Shown: one piece after another, positions 8,756 to 17,193 of the stretch
Layout: every line of letters begins with the position of its first letter
Position numbering within the stretch: the first letter of the stretch is position 1
Assembly: GCA_016207825.1 (NCBI GenBank)
Contig: JACQZI010000012.1
Span: 17,532 to 81,531 of the forward strand
DNA: 64,000 nucleotides
From: Planctomycetota bacterium
Lineage (GTDB): Bacteria; Planctomycetota; MHYJ01; JACQXL01; JACQZI01
Direction: 5' to 3'
Notes under the pieces: model-generated
Database searches by the model: none
Told to the model about the DNA's origin: nothing
Seen by the model: only the letters and a program-made list of their open reading frames with translations
Program-made: the position numbers and the translations under genes

Positions 8756-9475
8756 ATGCTATTAAAAACAGAAGATTTAGTAAAAATTTACGGTAAAAGG
8801 CGTGTTGTAAACGGTGTTAGTTTTGAAGTAAATGAAGGAGAAATAGTAGGACTTTTGGGGCGCAACGGTGCCGGTAAAACAACCACTTTTAAGATGACTG
8901 TTGGGCTTATATCTCCTTCCGAAGGCCAAATTTGGCTTAAGGGTAATGATATAACAGATCTTCCCATATACCGCCGTGCCAGGTGTGGGCTTGGTTATCT
9001 TCCCCAAGAATCTTCCGTCTTCCGCGAATTGACCGTGGAAGATAATCTTATGGCTATTATGGAGACCCTGAAAGGCGATAAATCTAAATATTCGGAACGG
9101 GCTAATAAAATACTGGAAGAATACGGCTTATTGAAATTAGCCAAGCAAAAAGCCCGTACTCTTTCAGGCGGCGAAATGCGCCGCTTGGAAATCAGCCGCG
9201 CTCTTATAACATCTCCGGCAATTATTCTTCTGGATGAGCCCTTTTCCGGGGTTGACCCGATTGCCGTTTCGGAAATACAGGATATCGTCCGTAAACTTAA
9301 ATCGCAGAATATCGGAGTCCTTCTAACGGACCACAATGTCCGTGAAACACTTGCCGTGACAGACCGCTCATATATCATCGACGAAGGCTATATTTTGTGC
9401 AACGGAACTCCCAAGGATATAATGTGTAATCCGCTTGCCCGCAAACATTATTTGGGGGAAAAGTTTACGCTTTAA
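8756..9475 (+). CDS. lptB: ABC transporter ATPase, LptB-like
   Basis: 239 residues, the LptB length. Walker A is GRNGAGKTT, the Q-loop is in LGYLPQESSVF, the signature is LSGGEMRR, and Walker B is IILLDEPFSGVDP followed by the switch His in LTDHNVRE. The LPQE and DEPFSGVDP variants are typical of LptB, which powers lipopolysaccharide transport to the outer membrane with LptF/LptG/LptC/LptA. None of those partners is adjacent, so a related branched-chain amino-acid type ATPase is the alternative. The next gene starts six bases after its stop. Confidence 0.8.
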   Translation: MLLKTEDLVKIYGKRRVVNGVSFEVNEGEIVGLLGRNGAGKTTTFKMTVGLISPSEGQIWLKGNDITDLPIYRRARCGLGYLPQESSVFRELTVEDNLMAIMETLKGDKSKYSERANKILEEYGLLKLAKQKARTLSGGEMRRLEISRALITSPAIILLDEPFSGVDPIAVSEIQDIVRKLKSQNIGVLLTDHNVRETLAVTDRSYIIDEGYILCNGTPKDIMCNPLARKHYLGEKFTL

Positions 9476-9481
9476 TTATTT

Positions 9482-10435
9482 ATGGATAACCAGGAGCAAA
9501 AAATCAATGATGTTATTATCATCGGCGGCGGTCCGGCCGGGACCTCGGCGGCTATTTATTCTGCCAGGTCCAAACTTAAAACGCTCGTTATAGATAAAAG
9601 TATTGCAGAAGGTGCTATGGGCCTTGCCCAGAAGATAGAAAATTACCCTGGTATCTTGGAGCCCGAAACAGGCCGGTCATTGCTTTCCCGTTTCCGCAAA
9701 CAGGCTATGGGTTTCGGAGCCGAATTCATTGAGTCAAAGGTTATTGGGGTGGATTTTAAGGCATCACCGAAAGAGGTTTTTACGGGTGACAGTTCGTATT
9801 TTGCCAAAGCGGTTATTATCGCCACCGGAGCGCGCGGCAGGAAACCTACCATCAAAGGTGAAGCCGAATTTATCGGTAAGGGGGTTGCTTACTGCGCTGC
9901 CTGTGATGCCGCTTTCTTTAACGGGCGCGATGTTGCCGTGACAGGGGACGGTGTGGAAATGTTTGATGATATCGATTCCATTTCCAAATTCGCCCGTAAA
10001 ATATATCTGGTCACCCACCGCAAAGAATTTGATACCGAAAGCGCCCCAAGGGTTAAAAATAACCCCAAGATAGAACCGGTTTTTGCTTCCCGGGTAAGTG
10101 AAATCTCCGGTGATACTTTTGTAAATAAGGTGGCAATTGAAAACACTTCGGGGGTTAAAACAAACCTGGATGTTTCCGGCATCTTTGTATACTTACACGG
10201 CAACCAGCCGATTACGGATTTCCTGCGGAGCCAATTGGAAACCGACGCCGAAGGCTGTCTTAAAATAAACAAGGAAAATATGTCAGCATCTATAGAAGGT
10301 GTTTATGCCATCGGCGATGTCACCTGCAAAAAGGTGCGCCAGGCAGTAACTTCCGCTGCCGAAGGCTGTATTGCCGCTTTATCCGCAGAGAAATTTATCA
10401 ATCAGCGGGCTAAAATCACTTCTCAATGGGGATAA
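9482..10435 (+). CDS. Thioredoxin-reductase-like flavoprotein with altered pyridine-nucleotide site
   Basis: 317 residues. The FAD-binding motif is GGGPAGTSAAIYSARS near the N-terminus, the redox-active disulfide is CAACD (usual form CATCDG), and the C-terminal FAD motif is YAIGDVTCKKVRQAVTSAAEG. Where typical NADPH-dependent enzymes have GGGDSA and a following HRR motif, this one has TGDGVEMFDDID and HRKEF. The GxGxxA fold is therefore degraded, while the disulfide is kept. That pattern recalls ferredoxin-dependent or NADPH-independent thioredoxin reductases. No thioredoxin gene is adjacent. It follows the LptB-like gene by six bases. Confidence 0.85.
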   Translation: MDNQEQKINDVIIIGGGPAGTSAAIYSARSKLKTLVIDKSIAEGAMGLAQKIENYPGILEPETGRSLLSRFRKQAMGFGAEFIESKVIGVDFKASPKEVFTGDSSYFAKAVIIATGARGRKPTIKGEAEFIGKGVAYCAACDAAFFNGRDVAVTGDGVEMFDDIDSISKFARKIYLVTHRKEFDTESAPRVKNNPKIEPVFASRVSEISGDTFVNKVAIENTSGVKTNLDVSGIFVYLHGNQPITDFLRSQLETDAEGCLKINKENMSASIEGVYAIGDVTCKKVRQAVTSAAEGCIAALSAEKFINQRAKITSQWG

Positions 10436-10453
10436 TTAACAGTCTGAATTTAT

Positions 10454-10491
10454 TAGACATATTTTCAAGGCTTCCTTTATAATAAGTTATT
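10454..10491 (+). promoter_or_regulatory. purB promoter, leaderless-type
   Basis: TAGACA (10454-10459), an 18-base spacer and a perfect TATAAT (10478-10483) end eight bases before the purB ATG at 10492. There is no Shine-Dalgarno between them. Confidence 0.65.
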
Positions 10492-11919
10492 ATGAGCGAT
10501 AAGTTCAAAGTCTATCAAAGTCCGTTGTCAGAACGTTATGCCAGTGCCGAGATGCTTTATGCCTTTTCGGCGGAAAAACGCTTCCGCACCTGGCGTATTA
10601 TCTGGATTGCTCTGGCCGAGGCAGAGAAAAAGCTTGGGCTTCCAATAAGTCCGGTTCAGATAAGCCAGATGAAACGTTTCAAAGATAAAATAAATTACGC
10701 CACGGCGCTTAAATACGAAAAAATTACCAAGCATGAGGTCATGGCGCATATCAAGGCGTACGGCGACCAGTGCCCTAAGGCACGTCCGATTATCCACCTC
10801 GGCGCCACCAGTGCCCTGGCCATGGATAATGCTGATATCATTATCCTGCGCGACGCCTTAAGGCTCATAAAAAGACAGTTGGTTAACCTGGTCGATTCAC
10901 TGGCGCGTTTTTCGGAAAAATATAAAGCTCAACCGACCATGGGGTTTACCCATTTCCAGCCGGCGCTTATCACCACCGTGGGTAAACGCGCCGCTTTATG
11001 GCTTCAGGATGTGTTGATGGACTTGGAAAACCTGGAAAAACTGGAAAGCTCCCTTAAATGCCTCGGCGCAAAAGGCGCCATTGGAACTCAGGCGAGTTTT
11101 CTTGACCTTTTTAATAACAGTAAAAATAAGGTTATTCTTCTTGATAAACTATTCACCGAAAAACTCGGTTTTAAGGAATCTTATCCGGTAAGCGGGCAGA
11201 CTTACCCCAGGAAACTTGATTTCGAGGCGGCTTCTCTTCTTTCCGGAATCGCCCAGTCCGCCCATAAATTCTCCAATGACATCAGGTTATTGCAGGGGCT
11301 CGGCGAAATGGAGGAGCCTTTTGGTGAAGGGCAAGTTGGTTCTTCAGCCATGGCGTATAAAAGGAATCCCATGCGCTCGGAACGCCTTGCGTCGCTTTCC
11401 CGGTTTGTCATGGTCAATAATACCAACACTGCTTTTACCGCCGCCCAGCAGTGGTTTGAACGCACCCTGGACGATTCCGCTAACAGGCGCCTCGCCGTTT
11501 CCGAAATGTTCCTCGCCACGGATGCCCTGCTTAATATTTATATAAATATCGTCCGCGGATTAAAAGTATATCCGGCCGTCATTAAGAAAAACATAGATGA
11601 AAATCTTCCATACCTCGTTACCGAACGCATCATGATGGAAAAGACCAAAAAGGGAGGGGATCGCCAGCTCTTGCACGAACGTGTAAGGAAATTATCCATG
11701 GAGGCTTTTGAGCTCTCCAAACAGGGAAAACCGAACGACCTTATCCGTAAACTGCGCCAGGATCCGATTCTCGGTGTCGGATTACCTTCGTCTTTCAATG
11801 CCTGTGATTATATCGGCCTGGCAGAAGAGCAGGCCGAAGCCTTTATAAAAAATAAAGTTAACCCGGTAATCAGGAAATACCGCAGCCTTTTGGGTATTAA
11901 CGCGAAGCTCTCTGTTTAA
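10492..11919 (+). CDS. purB: Adenylosuccinate lyase
   Basis: 475 residues. The fumarase/aspartase superfamily signature is clear: GSSAMAYKRNPMRSE (the flexible active-site loop with its serine), TTVGKRAALWLQD and the THFQPA motif carrying the catalytic His. This enzyme removes fumarate twice in purine metabolism, from SAICAR and from adenylosuccinate. It resembles the longer animal/planctomycete-type PurB more than the short B. subtilis form. It has its own promoter and no other purine gene beside it. Confidence 0.93.
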   Translation: MSDKFKVYQSPLSERYASAEMLYAFSAEKRFRTWRIIWIALAEAEKKLGLPISPVQISQMKRFKDKINYATALKYEKITKHEVMAHIKAYGDQCPKARPIIHLGATSALAMDNADIIILRDALRLIKRQLVNLVDSLARFSEKYKAQPTMGFTHFQPALITTVGKRAALWLQDVLMDLENLEKLESSLKCLGAKGAIGTQASFLDLFNNSKNKVILLDKLFTEKLGFKESYPVSGQTYPRKLDFEAASLLSGIAQSAHKFSNDIRLLQGLGEMEEPFGEGQVGSSAMAYKRNPMRSERLASLSRFVMVNNTNTAFTAAQQWFERTLDDSANRRLAVSEMFLATDALLNIYINIVRGLKVYPAVIKKNIDENLPYLVTERIMMEKTKKGGDRQLLHERVRKLSMEAFELSKQGKPNDLIRKLRQDPILGVGLPSSFNACDYIGLAEEQAEAFIKNKVNPVIRKYRSLLGINAKLSV

Positions 11920-11925
11920 TTTTAC

Positions 11926-11978
11926 TTGCCAACGAGCGTTATTTAAGGTAAAATTATATTACTATTAAGGAGATAATT
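11926..11978 (+). promoter_or_regulatory. tatA promoter and ribosome binding site
   Basis: TTGCCA (11926-11931), 17-base spacer, TAAAAT (11949-11954), then AAGGAG (11966-11971) seven bases before the ATG. This is an ordinary leader, unlike the purB promoter upstream. Confidence 0.65.
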
Positions 11979-12164
11979 ATGCCTCGCGGATGGGAATGGT
12001 TAGTTGTTCTGGGGATAATCCTGCTTCTTTTCGGCGCAACCAAATTGCCTGCTTTAGCGCGCAGTCTTGGCAAATCAGCCGGGGAGTTTAAGAAAGGCTT
12101 GAAAGAAGGTTCGGATGAAGCCAAAGCAGATGCTAAAAAAGAAGAAGCTGATAAACCTAAATAA
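11979..12164 (+). CDS. tatA: Sec-independent translocase subunit TatA/E
   Basis: 61 residues: one N-terminal membrane helix (WLVVLGIILLLFGATKLPALARSLGKSAGEFKKG) with the conserved FG and LP residues, an amphipathic helix, and a charged Lys/Glu tail. TatA oligomers form the pore of the twin-arginine pathway, which exports folded proteins. No tatC lies in the window. Strong SD and a clear promoter precede it. Confidence 0.93.
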   Translation: MPRGWEWLVVLGIILLLFGATKLPALARSLGKSAGEFKKGLKEGSDEAKADAKKEEADKPK

Positions 12165-12199
12165 TAGGTTTTAGTTCAAAGAAAGCGTAGCGGCTGTCC

Positions 12200-13069
12200 A
12201 TGTATAAGATTGTCAAACGGGAAGAATTGTCTTCCTGTGTGTATCGGTTTGAAATCGAAGCGCCCCTGATTGCCAGGGCACGCAAACCCGGTCAATTCGT
12301 CGCTATTCGCCTGGATGAACAAGGCGAAAGGTTTCCACTTACCATTTGTGATGCTGACCCTCTCAAAGGGACGCTTACTTTGATTTACCAGTCAGTCGGA
12401 AAATCAACCGTCCAGTTTGCCGGATTGCAAGCCGGGGATTCTATCCTTGATATTGTCGGTCCTTTGGGTAAGCCTACCCATATAGAAAAATTCGGCTCGG
12501 TCGTTTGCATCGGCGGCGGTATCGGCGTGGCGCCCGTTTATCCGATAGTCCAGGGCATGAAACGCGCCGGCAATAAAGTCATCTCCATTATCGGCGCCCG
12601 CACCAAGGATTTGCTTATCCTGGAAAATGAAATGCGTGCTGCCTCGGATGCATTGCTTGTGACCACGGATGACGGTTCTTATATCAGGAAAGGATTCGTT
12701 TCCGATGTCTTGAAAGAAATTATCGCCCGCGGCGATAAGATAGATTTGGTCGTTGCCATCGGGCCCGTTCCTATGATGAGGGTTGTTTGCAATGTTACTA
12801 GGGAGTACAACCTGAAAACAATGGTTAGCCTTAATCCGATAATGCTCGATGCCACCGGCATGTGCGGTGTCTGCCGTGTTACGGTTGGCGGCAAAACCCA
12901 GTTCGCCTGCGTGGACGGTCCTGAATTCGACGGACACTTGGTGGATTTCGACGAGCTTGCCAAACGTTTAAGGACTTATTTAACCGAGGAAAAGCGGGCA
13001 ATGGAACACTACCGCGGCTCGCCCAGATGCACGGATTTGGCACGGGAGGCCTTGAAGCAAGAGAAGTAG
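12200..13069 (+). CDS. nfnA: NfnA-type FAD/[2Fe-2S] oxidoreductase subunit
   Basis: 289 residues with a ferredoxin-NADP reductase fold: FAD site RFPLTICDAD, nucleotide motif GGGIGVAPVYPIVQG, and a C-terminal iron-sulfur segment with cysteines in MCGVCRVTVGG and FACVDGPEFDGHLVDF. The last motif is shared by NfnA, SudB and PyrK-like proteins. It is followed 35 bases later by the nfnB-like gene, so the pair most likely forms the bifurcating NADH-dependent ferredoxin:NADP oxidoreductase (NfnAB). A sulfide dehydrogenase (SudAB) role is the main alternative. Confidence 0.85.
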   Translation: MYKIVKREELSSCVYRFEIEAPLIARARKPGQFVAIRLDEQGERFPLTICDADPLKGTLTLIYQSVGKSTVQFAGLQAGDSILDIVGPLGKPTHIEKFGSVVCIGGGIGVAPVYPIVQGMKRAGNKVISIIGARTKDLLILENEMRAASDALLVTTDDGSYIRKGFVSDVLKEIIARGDKIDLVVAIGPVPMMRVVCNVTREYNLKTMVSLNPIMLDATGMCGVCRVTVGGKTQFACVDGPEFDGHLVDFDELAKRLRTYLTEEKRAMEHYRGSPRCTDLAREALKQEK

Positions 13070-13104
13070 CTTTGAGCAAGAAGCTTATAGCAGAGAGCAA
13101 ATAA

Positions 13105-14514
13105 ATGACAGAAGAGAATAAGCCTAAGAAAGAAAAAGTGCCGCGCCAGAAGATGTTGGAGCAAACTCCGGCAGAGCGCGTAAAGAACTTTAATGAGGTC
13201 CCCCACGGTTTTACCCCGGAAACAGCCATGCTGGAAGCCTCTCGCTGCCTCCAGTGCAAAAAACCCAAGTGCATGGAAGGTTGTCCTGTAGAAATAAATA
13301 TTCCACAATTTCTGAAACTGATTACCGAAGGCAAATTTATCGAAGCCGCCTGGAGTATAAAACAAACCAATGCATTACCAGCCGTCTGCGGACGCGTTTG
13401 TCCCCAGGAAGAACAATGCGAAAAAGTGTGTGTTCTTGCTAAAAAAGGCGAACCTGTGTCTATCGGATACCTGGAACGCTTTGTTGCCGATATAGAACGT
13501 ACCAAAGGTGCTGTCAAGAAACCTGATATTCCGGAAAAAACAGGCAGGAAAATAGCAGTTGTCGGCGCCGGACCGTCCGGCCTGACCTGCGCCGGTGACT
13601 TGGCTAAAATGGGGCATAACGTGACTATCTTTGAGGCCCTCCATAAATCAGGCGGCGTCTTGATATACGGCATCCCGGAATTCCGCCTTCCCAAGGCAAT
13701 CGTCCAGACAGAGGTGGATTATCTCAAAATGCTTGGCGTAGATATCCAGCATAACATGGTCATCGGGAAAATCACCCAGCTTGATGAACTCTTTAACTCC
13801 GGTTATCATGCTGCCTTTGTAGGTACAGGTGCCGGGTTGCCCGTCTTCATGAAAATACCGGGCGAAAATTACCTCGGCGTTTATTCGGCAAATGAATACC
13901 TGACACGTTCCAATCTAATGAAAGCGTATTTATTCCCCGAGTACGATACGCCTGTTTTACGCAGTCCGCGCGTTGCCGTAATCGGCGGGGGAAACGTTGC
14001 CATGGACTCCGCACGCACGGCTTTAAGGCTTGGAGCCCAAAAGGTGTACCTCGTCTACCGCCGTTCGCATAATGAAATGCCTGCCCGCCGTGATGAAATC
14101 CACCACGCTGAACAGGAAGGCATAGATTTCCGACTGCTTACCAATCCCGTGGAAATCCTGGGCAATACGGACGGATTCGTCCGCGGAATGAAATGTATCA
14201 AAATGGAATTGGGAGAACCCGATGATTCCGGCAGATGCAGGCCTATTCCCATCAAAGGCTCGGAATTCGAACTGGAAGTGGATACGGTTATAGTGGCTAT
14301 CGGCAACGGTCCGAATCCGTTATTATTGAGTGCTACCCCTGATATCAAGCTTAATAAATGGGGTAATATCGAAGCCGATCCCGTCACGCTTGCCACCACT
14401 AAAAAAGGCGTCTATGCCGGAGGCGACATCGTTACCGGCGCCGCCACGGTGATTCAGGCAATGGGCCAAGGCAAGATTGCCGCCCGCTCTATAGACAAAT
14501 ATCTAAAATCATGA
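13105..14514 (+). CDS. nfnB: NfnB / glutamate-synthase small-chain-like flavoprotein
   Basis: 469 residues. The N-terminus has two four-cysteine clusters (CLQCKKPKCMEGCPV and CGRVCPQEEQCEKVC) for [4Fe-4S] centres, then an FAD motif GAGPSGLTCAGDLAKMGH, an NADP motif GGGNVAMDSARTALRLG and the final YAGGDIVTGAATVIQAMGQG. This is the full layout of NfnB, also annotated as GltA or glutamate synthase small subunit. No large glutamate synthase subunit is present, and NfnA is immediately upstream, which favours NfnB. The stop overlaps the start of the cupin gene (ATGA). Confidence 0.9.
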   Translation: MTEENKPKKEKVPRQKMLEQTPAERVKNFNEVPHGFTPETAMLEASRCLQCKKPKCMEGCPVEINIPQFLKLITEGKFIEAAWSIKQTNALPAVCGRVCPQEEQCEKVCVLAKKGEPVSIGYLERFVADIERTKGAVKKPDIPEKTGRKIAVVGAGPSGLTCAGDLAKMGHNVTIFEALHKSGGVLIYGIPEFRLPKAIVQTEVDYLKMLGVDIQHNMVIGKITQLDELFNSGYHAAFVGTGAGLPVFMKIPGENYLGVYSANEYLTRSNLMKAYLFPEYDTPVLRSPRVAVIGGGNVAMDSARTALRLGAQKVYLVYRRSHNEMPARRDEIHHAEQEGIDFRLLTNPVEILGNTDGFVRGMKCIKMELGEPDDSGRCRPIPIKGSEFELEVDTVIVAIGNGPNPLLLSATPDIKLNKWGNIEADPVTLATTKKGVYAGGDIVTGAATVIQAMGQGKIAARSIDKYLKS

Positions 14515-14852
14515 AAGTAATTGACTATAAGGAAGTCCCTGCCCGCCCGGTGGAAGTAGAAGGCGTCAAGGGTGTCAAAATACGCTGGCTCATTTCCCAG
14601 AAGGAAGCCCCTAACTTTGCCATGCGCATGTTTGAGCTTGAACCGGAAAGCACGACACCCCGTCATACCCATGACTACGAACATGAGGTTTTTATCTTGG
14701 AAGGAACCGGGGAGCTGATATTTGAAGAAGAAGTAAAACCTTTTAAGGCAGGTTATGTCGTCTATGTCCCGCCGGACAAGCTACACCGCTTCAGGAATAC
14801 CGGTAAAGACACATTAAAATTTCTCTGCCTGGTGCCGAATAAAAAGAAATAA
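14511..14852 (+). CDS. Small cupin-domain protein
   Basis: 113 residues, a single cupin barrel. Metal-binding motif 1 is PRHTHDYEHEVFILEGTGEL and motif 2 is AGYVVYVPPDKLHRFRN, giving the expected two His plus Glu plus His set. It overlaps nfnB by four bases, so it is translationally coupled. Small cupins bind a metal and a small ligand; the actual ligand cannot be told here. Confidence 0.88.
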   Translation: MKVIDYKEVPARPVEVEGVKGVKIRWLISQKEAPNFAMRMFELEPESTTPRHTHDYEHEVFILEGTGELIFEEEVKPFKAGYVVYVPPDKLHRFRNTGKDTLKFLCLVPNKKK

Positions 14853-14896
14853 CAGGCATAAAACTATAACCCTAAGAAAATCAACCTGTAAGAACG

Positions 14897-14924
14897 AAGG
14901 GGGACTACCTCCCCCCACCCCCTC
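14897..14924. other. G-run followed by long C-run beside the 22-bp array
   Basis: GGGGG (14899-14903) is followed by CCTCCCCCCACCCCC (14908-14922). A similar tract in the other orientation lies beside the second 22-bp array (29234-29249). On the minus strand it is G-quadruplex-prone. Confidence 0.6.
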
Positions 14925-14944
14925 TTGGCGTACGCCCCACCTGC

Positions 14945-15208
14945 AACACAACCCCATACCCCCTACAACGGCTATAGTCTATACCGGCAATATACTTACC
15001 CCCAGCTTATAACAGTTACCACTATTACCTGCAACAGTTCCCAGCTATCCCTGCAACAGTTATTACCCCTGCCCATAACAGTTATACTCTATACTGGCAA
15101 TATACTTACTTCCAGCCTATAACAGTTACCGCCATCCCCTGCAACAGTTACCCTGCTCCTCTACGACGGTTATACTCTCCCTCGGCAATATACGCTCTCC
15201 CCTGGTCA
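14945..15208. repeat. Minisatellite, 12 units of exactly 22 bp
   Basis: Units start at 14945 and every 22 bases to 15187 without any indel. Most begin AACAGTTA and end TGC or CAT; a variant begins AATATACTTAC. Units starting at 14967, 14989, 15011 and 15033 match those at 15077, 15099, 15121 and 15143, so a 110-bp block was duplicated as well. It is noncoding and lies between the cupin gene and a membrane-protein promoter. Confidence 0.95.
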
Positions 15209-15239
15209 AAAAAATATACATATTTCTGGCAGATATTAC

Positions 15240-15312
15240 TTGACAATGCCCTCGTATTAAATATACTTGTTATCCAATTGGACAGATGAACTGCCCATAA
15301 ATGCCAAGGAGG
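15240..15312 (+). promoter_or_regulatory. Promoter and SD of the 15.3-kb membrane protein
   Basis: TTGACA (15240-15245), 16-base spacer, TATACT (15262-15267); then AAGGAGG (15306-15312) eight bases before the ATG at 15321. This decides the start: an upstream in-frame codon at 15267 lies inside the -10 box. Confidence 0.75.
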
Positions 15313-15320
15313 CATATAGT

Positions 15321-16013
15321 ATGGAAAGCGTATTATCGTTTCTGGCACTCTATCCCTTCTGGTCAACGGTTGTCATTTCTTTAGTCATCTTCGCCTTAGC
15401 CCATATCATTCTGGCTAAAATATACCGCGCCGGACTTAAGCCTACCATCATCGCCGGCTTGGCCTGCGGGCTGATTGTTATCGGATTGCTCCATTACGGG
15501 GTTATTACGGATAATCAGTTTTTTGCCAATCTCATGGGCGTTTTTGCCGGGATTGTTATGTGGTCTCTGTTCGGCGAGATAATGGAAACGCTTCAGGGGA
15601 AATTCAATATCACCACCCATGTGGAAATCGGCTACGGTCACCTGCCTTTCCTTATCCTTGGCAGCTTAATCTGGGGTTTGATTATCCATACCGAGGCTAT
15701 CGAGAACCCGGTTATCTTCCAGTTCTTATTCACGGTTTACGCCATCTGGCTGGGGCACGTGATATTGCTTTCTCTCTATTATCATCCGTGGCTTGGTGAA
15801 CCCCTGAAATCGCCCGAAGTAAAGGCATCCAAGTTAAAAGTGACCTTGACCATATTGACGCTTCTTGTCTACGCAATAATCCTCATTATTATGGCACTCA
15901 AAGCGCCGGATTATTCCATTAAGACGCAGGTCAGCACGGCTTTATGGTTTGTGCTTTTGGCGTGGAGCTTTATCGAAGTTGCCAAGAAGTATTTTTCTCT
16001 AAAGTTGTGGTGA
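15321..16013 (+). CDS. Multi-pass membrane protein, unknown function
   Basis: 230 residues with about six to seven hydrophobic helices (for example STVVISLVIFALAHIILA, IIAGLACGLIVIGLLHYG, LTILTLLVYAIILIIMAL). I recognise no family motif. A conserved-looking His in GYGHLPFLILG and HYG could face a membrane interior. The start at 15321 is set by a strong AAGGAGG. It has its own promoter just after the 22-bp array. A CACAGAG-type inverted repeat follows its stop. Confidence 0.8.
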   Translation: MESVLSFLALYPFWSTVVISLVIFALAHIILAKIYRAGLKPTIIAGLACGLIVIGLLHYGVITDNQFFANLMGVFAGIVMWSLFGEIMETLQGKFNITTHVEIGYGHLPFLILGSLIWGLIIHTEAIENPVIFQFLFTVYAIWLGHVILLSLYYHPWLGEPLKSPEVKASKLKVTLTILTLLVYAIILIIMALKAPDYSIKTQVSTALWFVLLAWSFIEVAKKYFSLKLW

Positions 16014-16020
16014 TATTAGT

Positions 16021-16080
16021 CACGGAGGGCACAGAGCGGGTTATTTATTTTCCTTTGTGTTCTTTGTGCCTTTGTGGTGA
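16021..16080. repeat. CACAGAG/CTTTGTG dispersed inverted repeat
   Basis: CACGGAGGGCACAGAG at 16021-16036 is the imperfect inverse of the CTTTGTGCCTTTGTGGTG end of the element. It lies between convergent genes and could act as a bidirectional terminator. The same words recur at 30320-30352 (CCTTGTGTTCTCTGTGCC), so it is a dispersed element. Confidence 0.7.
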
Positions 16081-16095
16081 AGTATCTATTTAAAT

Positions 16096-17184
16096 TTATT
16101 TACTGAATATCGGCAGGTATTCCGAAGGCAGTTGCAGGATAAGCGTTGCCATGGATGTTGCGTAGGTTTCGCCGACATCGTCTTCCCAGTGGCCGTCGTC
16201 TTTCTGCCCGCCCAGGACTCCGGGTAGCATGATATCCGTATACTGTTTCCACTGTTTTTCGCCCGCCTGGTAGAGCGCCTGGGAAAGGTAATAATGGGTG
16301 TAATAAAAATGATACGGATAATGGTTGTTTTCCGGGACGGGGATGGGATATTGCTGGTTGGTCAGAATCCAGTTTAGCCCCTGTATGACTTTGGCAGAGG
16401 AGTAATCTCCCGCGCTCATAAGGGCGACGACGCCCGCCGCGGTCAGCGCCTGGGATGTCCGCGCATCGGCATCGAGCTGGTATTTGAAAGAGCCTTTTAA
16501 AGGCCCTTCGGCGGTATTGGCGGAGTCATGGACGTATTTCATGGCTTTTTCAATCACGTTCTTGGGGACGGCAATGCCGACATTCCTTGCCGCGCGCAGT
16601 GCCTGAAGCGTCGTGACCGTCACCGAGATATCCGCGTCAATGGGCGAGGGCTGGTAGCGCCAGCCGCCGTCCTTGTTCTGGCACTGGACAATCAGGTTGA
16701 CGGCGTTTTTGAGCTTGGTCTTGACGTCATCCCGTGGGCTCATCCCGTAAATTTCTGCCAGGAACATGGTGGCAAAGGCGTGCTCATACATCCTTGTGCC
16801 GTATCTGGTGATGTAGCCGTCGCTTTCTCGGCAGGAATCGAGTATGAATTCCAAAGTTCTTTTGACATTATCCCCGTATTTGCCGCGCCCGGGAGTGCTC
16901 CCCTGCGCCAGGAAGGACATTCCGCCCAGTGCGGTGACCGCGATATTATCGTTTGTCTCTTTGCCGATGTAGCCTTCGTTGAGTTTGCATCCTATTCTGC
17001 AGGTCCAGGAGCCGTTTTCGTTCTGGTGCTCAGCAAGCCATTTTAACCCCTTTTCCGCGGCGGTTTTTATCAGTTTCTTTTGCGCCTCTTCCGGGGTAGG
17101 CTTGGTGATTTCATCGGATATCAGCGTGCCGATAAGCACCAATAACCAAATCCCAAATCCCAAATAAACATCAAGATTTTTCAT
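16096..17184 (-). CDS. Prenyltransferase/squalene-cyclase-repeat protein, exported
   Basis: 362 residues. A membrane or signal segment near the start (YLGFGIWLLVLIGTLIS) is followed by alpha/alpha-toroid repeats of the squalene cyclase/prenyltransferase superfamily: GLKWLAEHQNENGSWTCRI, IVQCQNKDGGWRY, GLNWILTNQQYP, QKDDGHWEDD. The QxxxGxW repeat is clear. No cyclase DxDD catalytic motif is visible, so it is probably not a terpene cyclase. Planctomycetes have many such exported proteins of unknown role. It starts nine bases after the stop of the large PQQ gene, so the two are likely one operon. Its first codons include a CAAATCCC-type tandem word. Confidence 0.8.
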   Translation of the reverse strand: MKNLDVYLGFGIWLLVLIGTLISDEITKPTPEEAQKKLIKTAAEKGLKWLAEHQNENGSWTCRIGCKLNEGYIGKETNDNIAVTALGGMSFLAQGSTPGRGKYGDNVKRTLEFILDSCRESDGYITRYGTRMYEHAFATMFLAEIYGMSPRDDVKTKLKNAVNLIVQCQNKDGGWRYQPSPIDADISVTVTTLQALRAARNVGIAVPKNVIEKAMKYVHDSANTAEGPLKGSFKYQLDADARTSQALTAAGVVALMSAGDYSSAKVIQGLNWILTNQQYPIPVPENNHYPYHFYYTHYYLSQALYQAGEKQWKQYTDIMLPGVLGGQKDDGHWEDDVGETYATSMATLILQLPSEYLPIFSK

Positions 17185-17193
17185 AATTAAAAT

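Noticed and set aside
14925-15122. 65-residue ORF rich in Tyr, Thr and Pro
   Set aside because: It lies entirely in the first 22-bp array and its flank, with no SD.
14945-15208. Possible CRISPR array
   Set aside because: Units are contiguous with no unique spacers, and there are no cas genes. The same holds for the arrays at 29259 and 51206.
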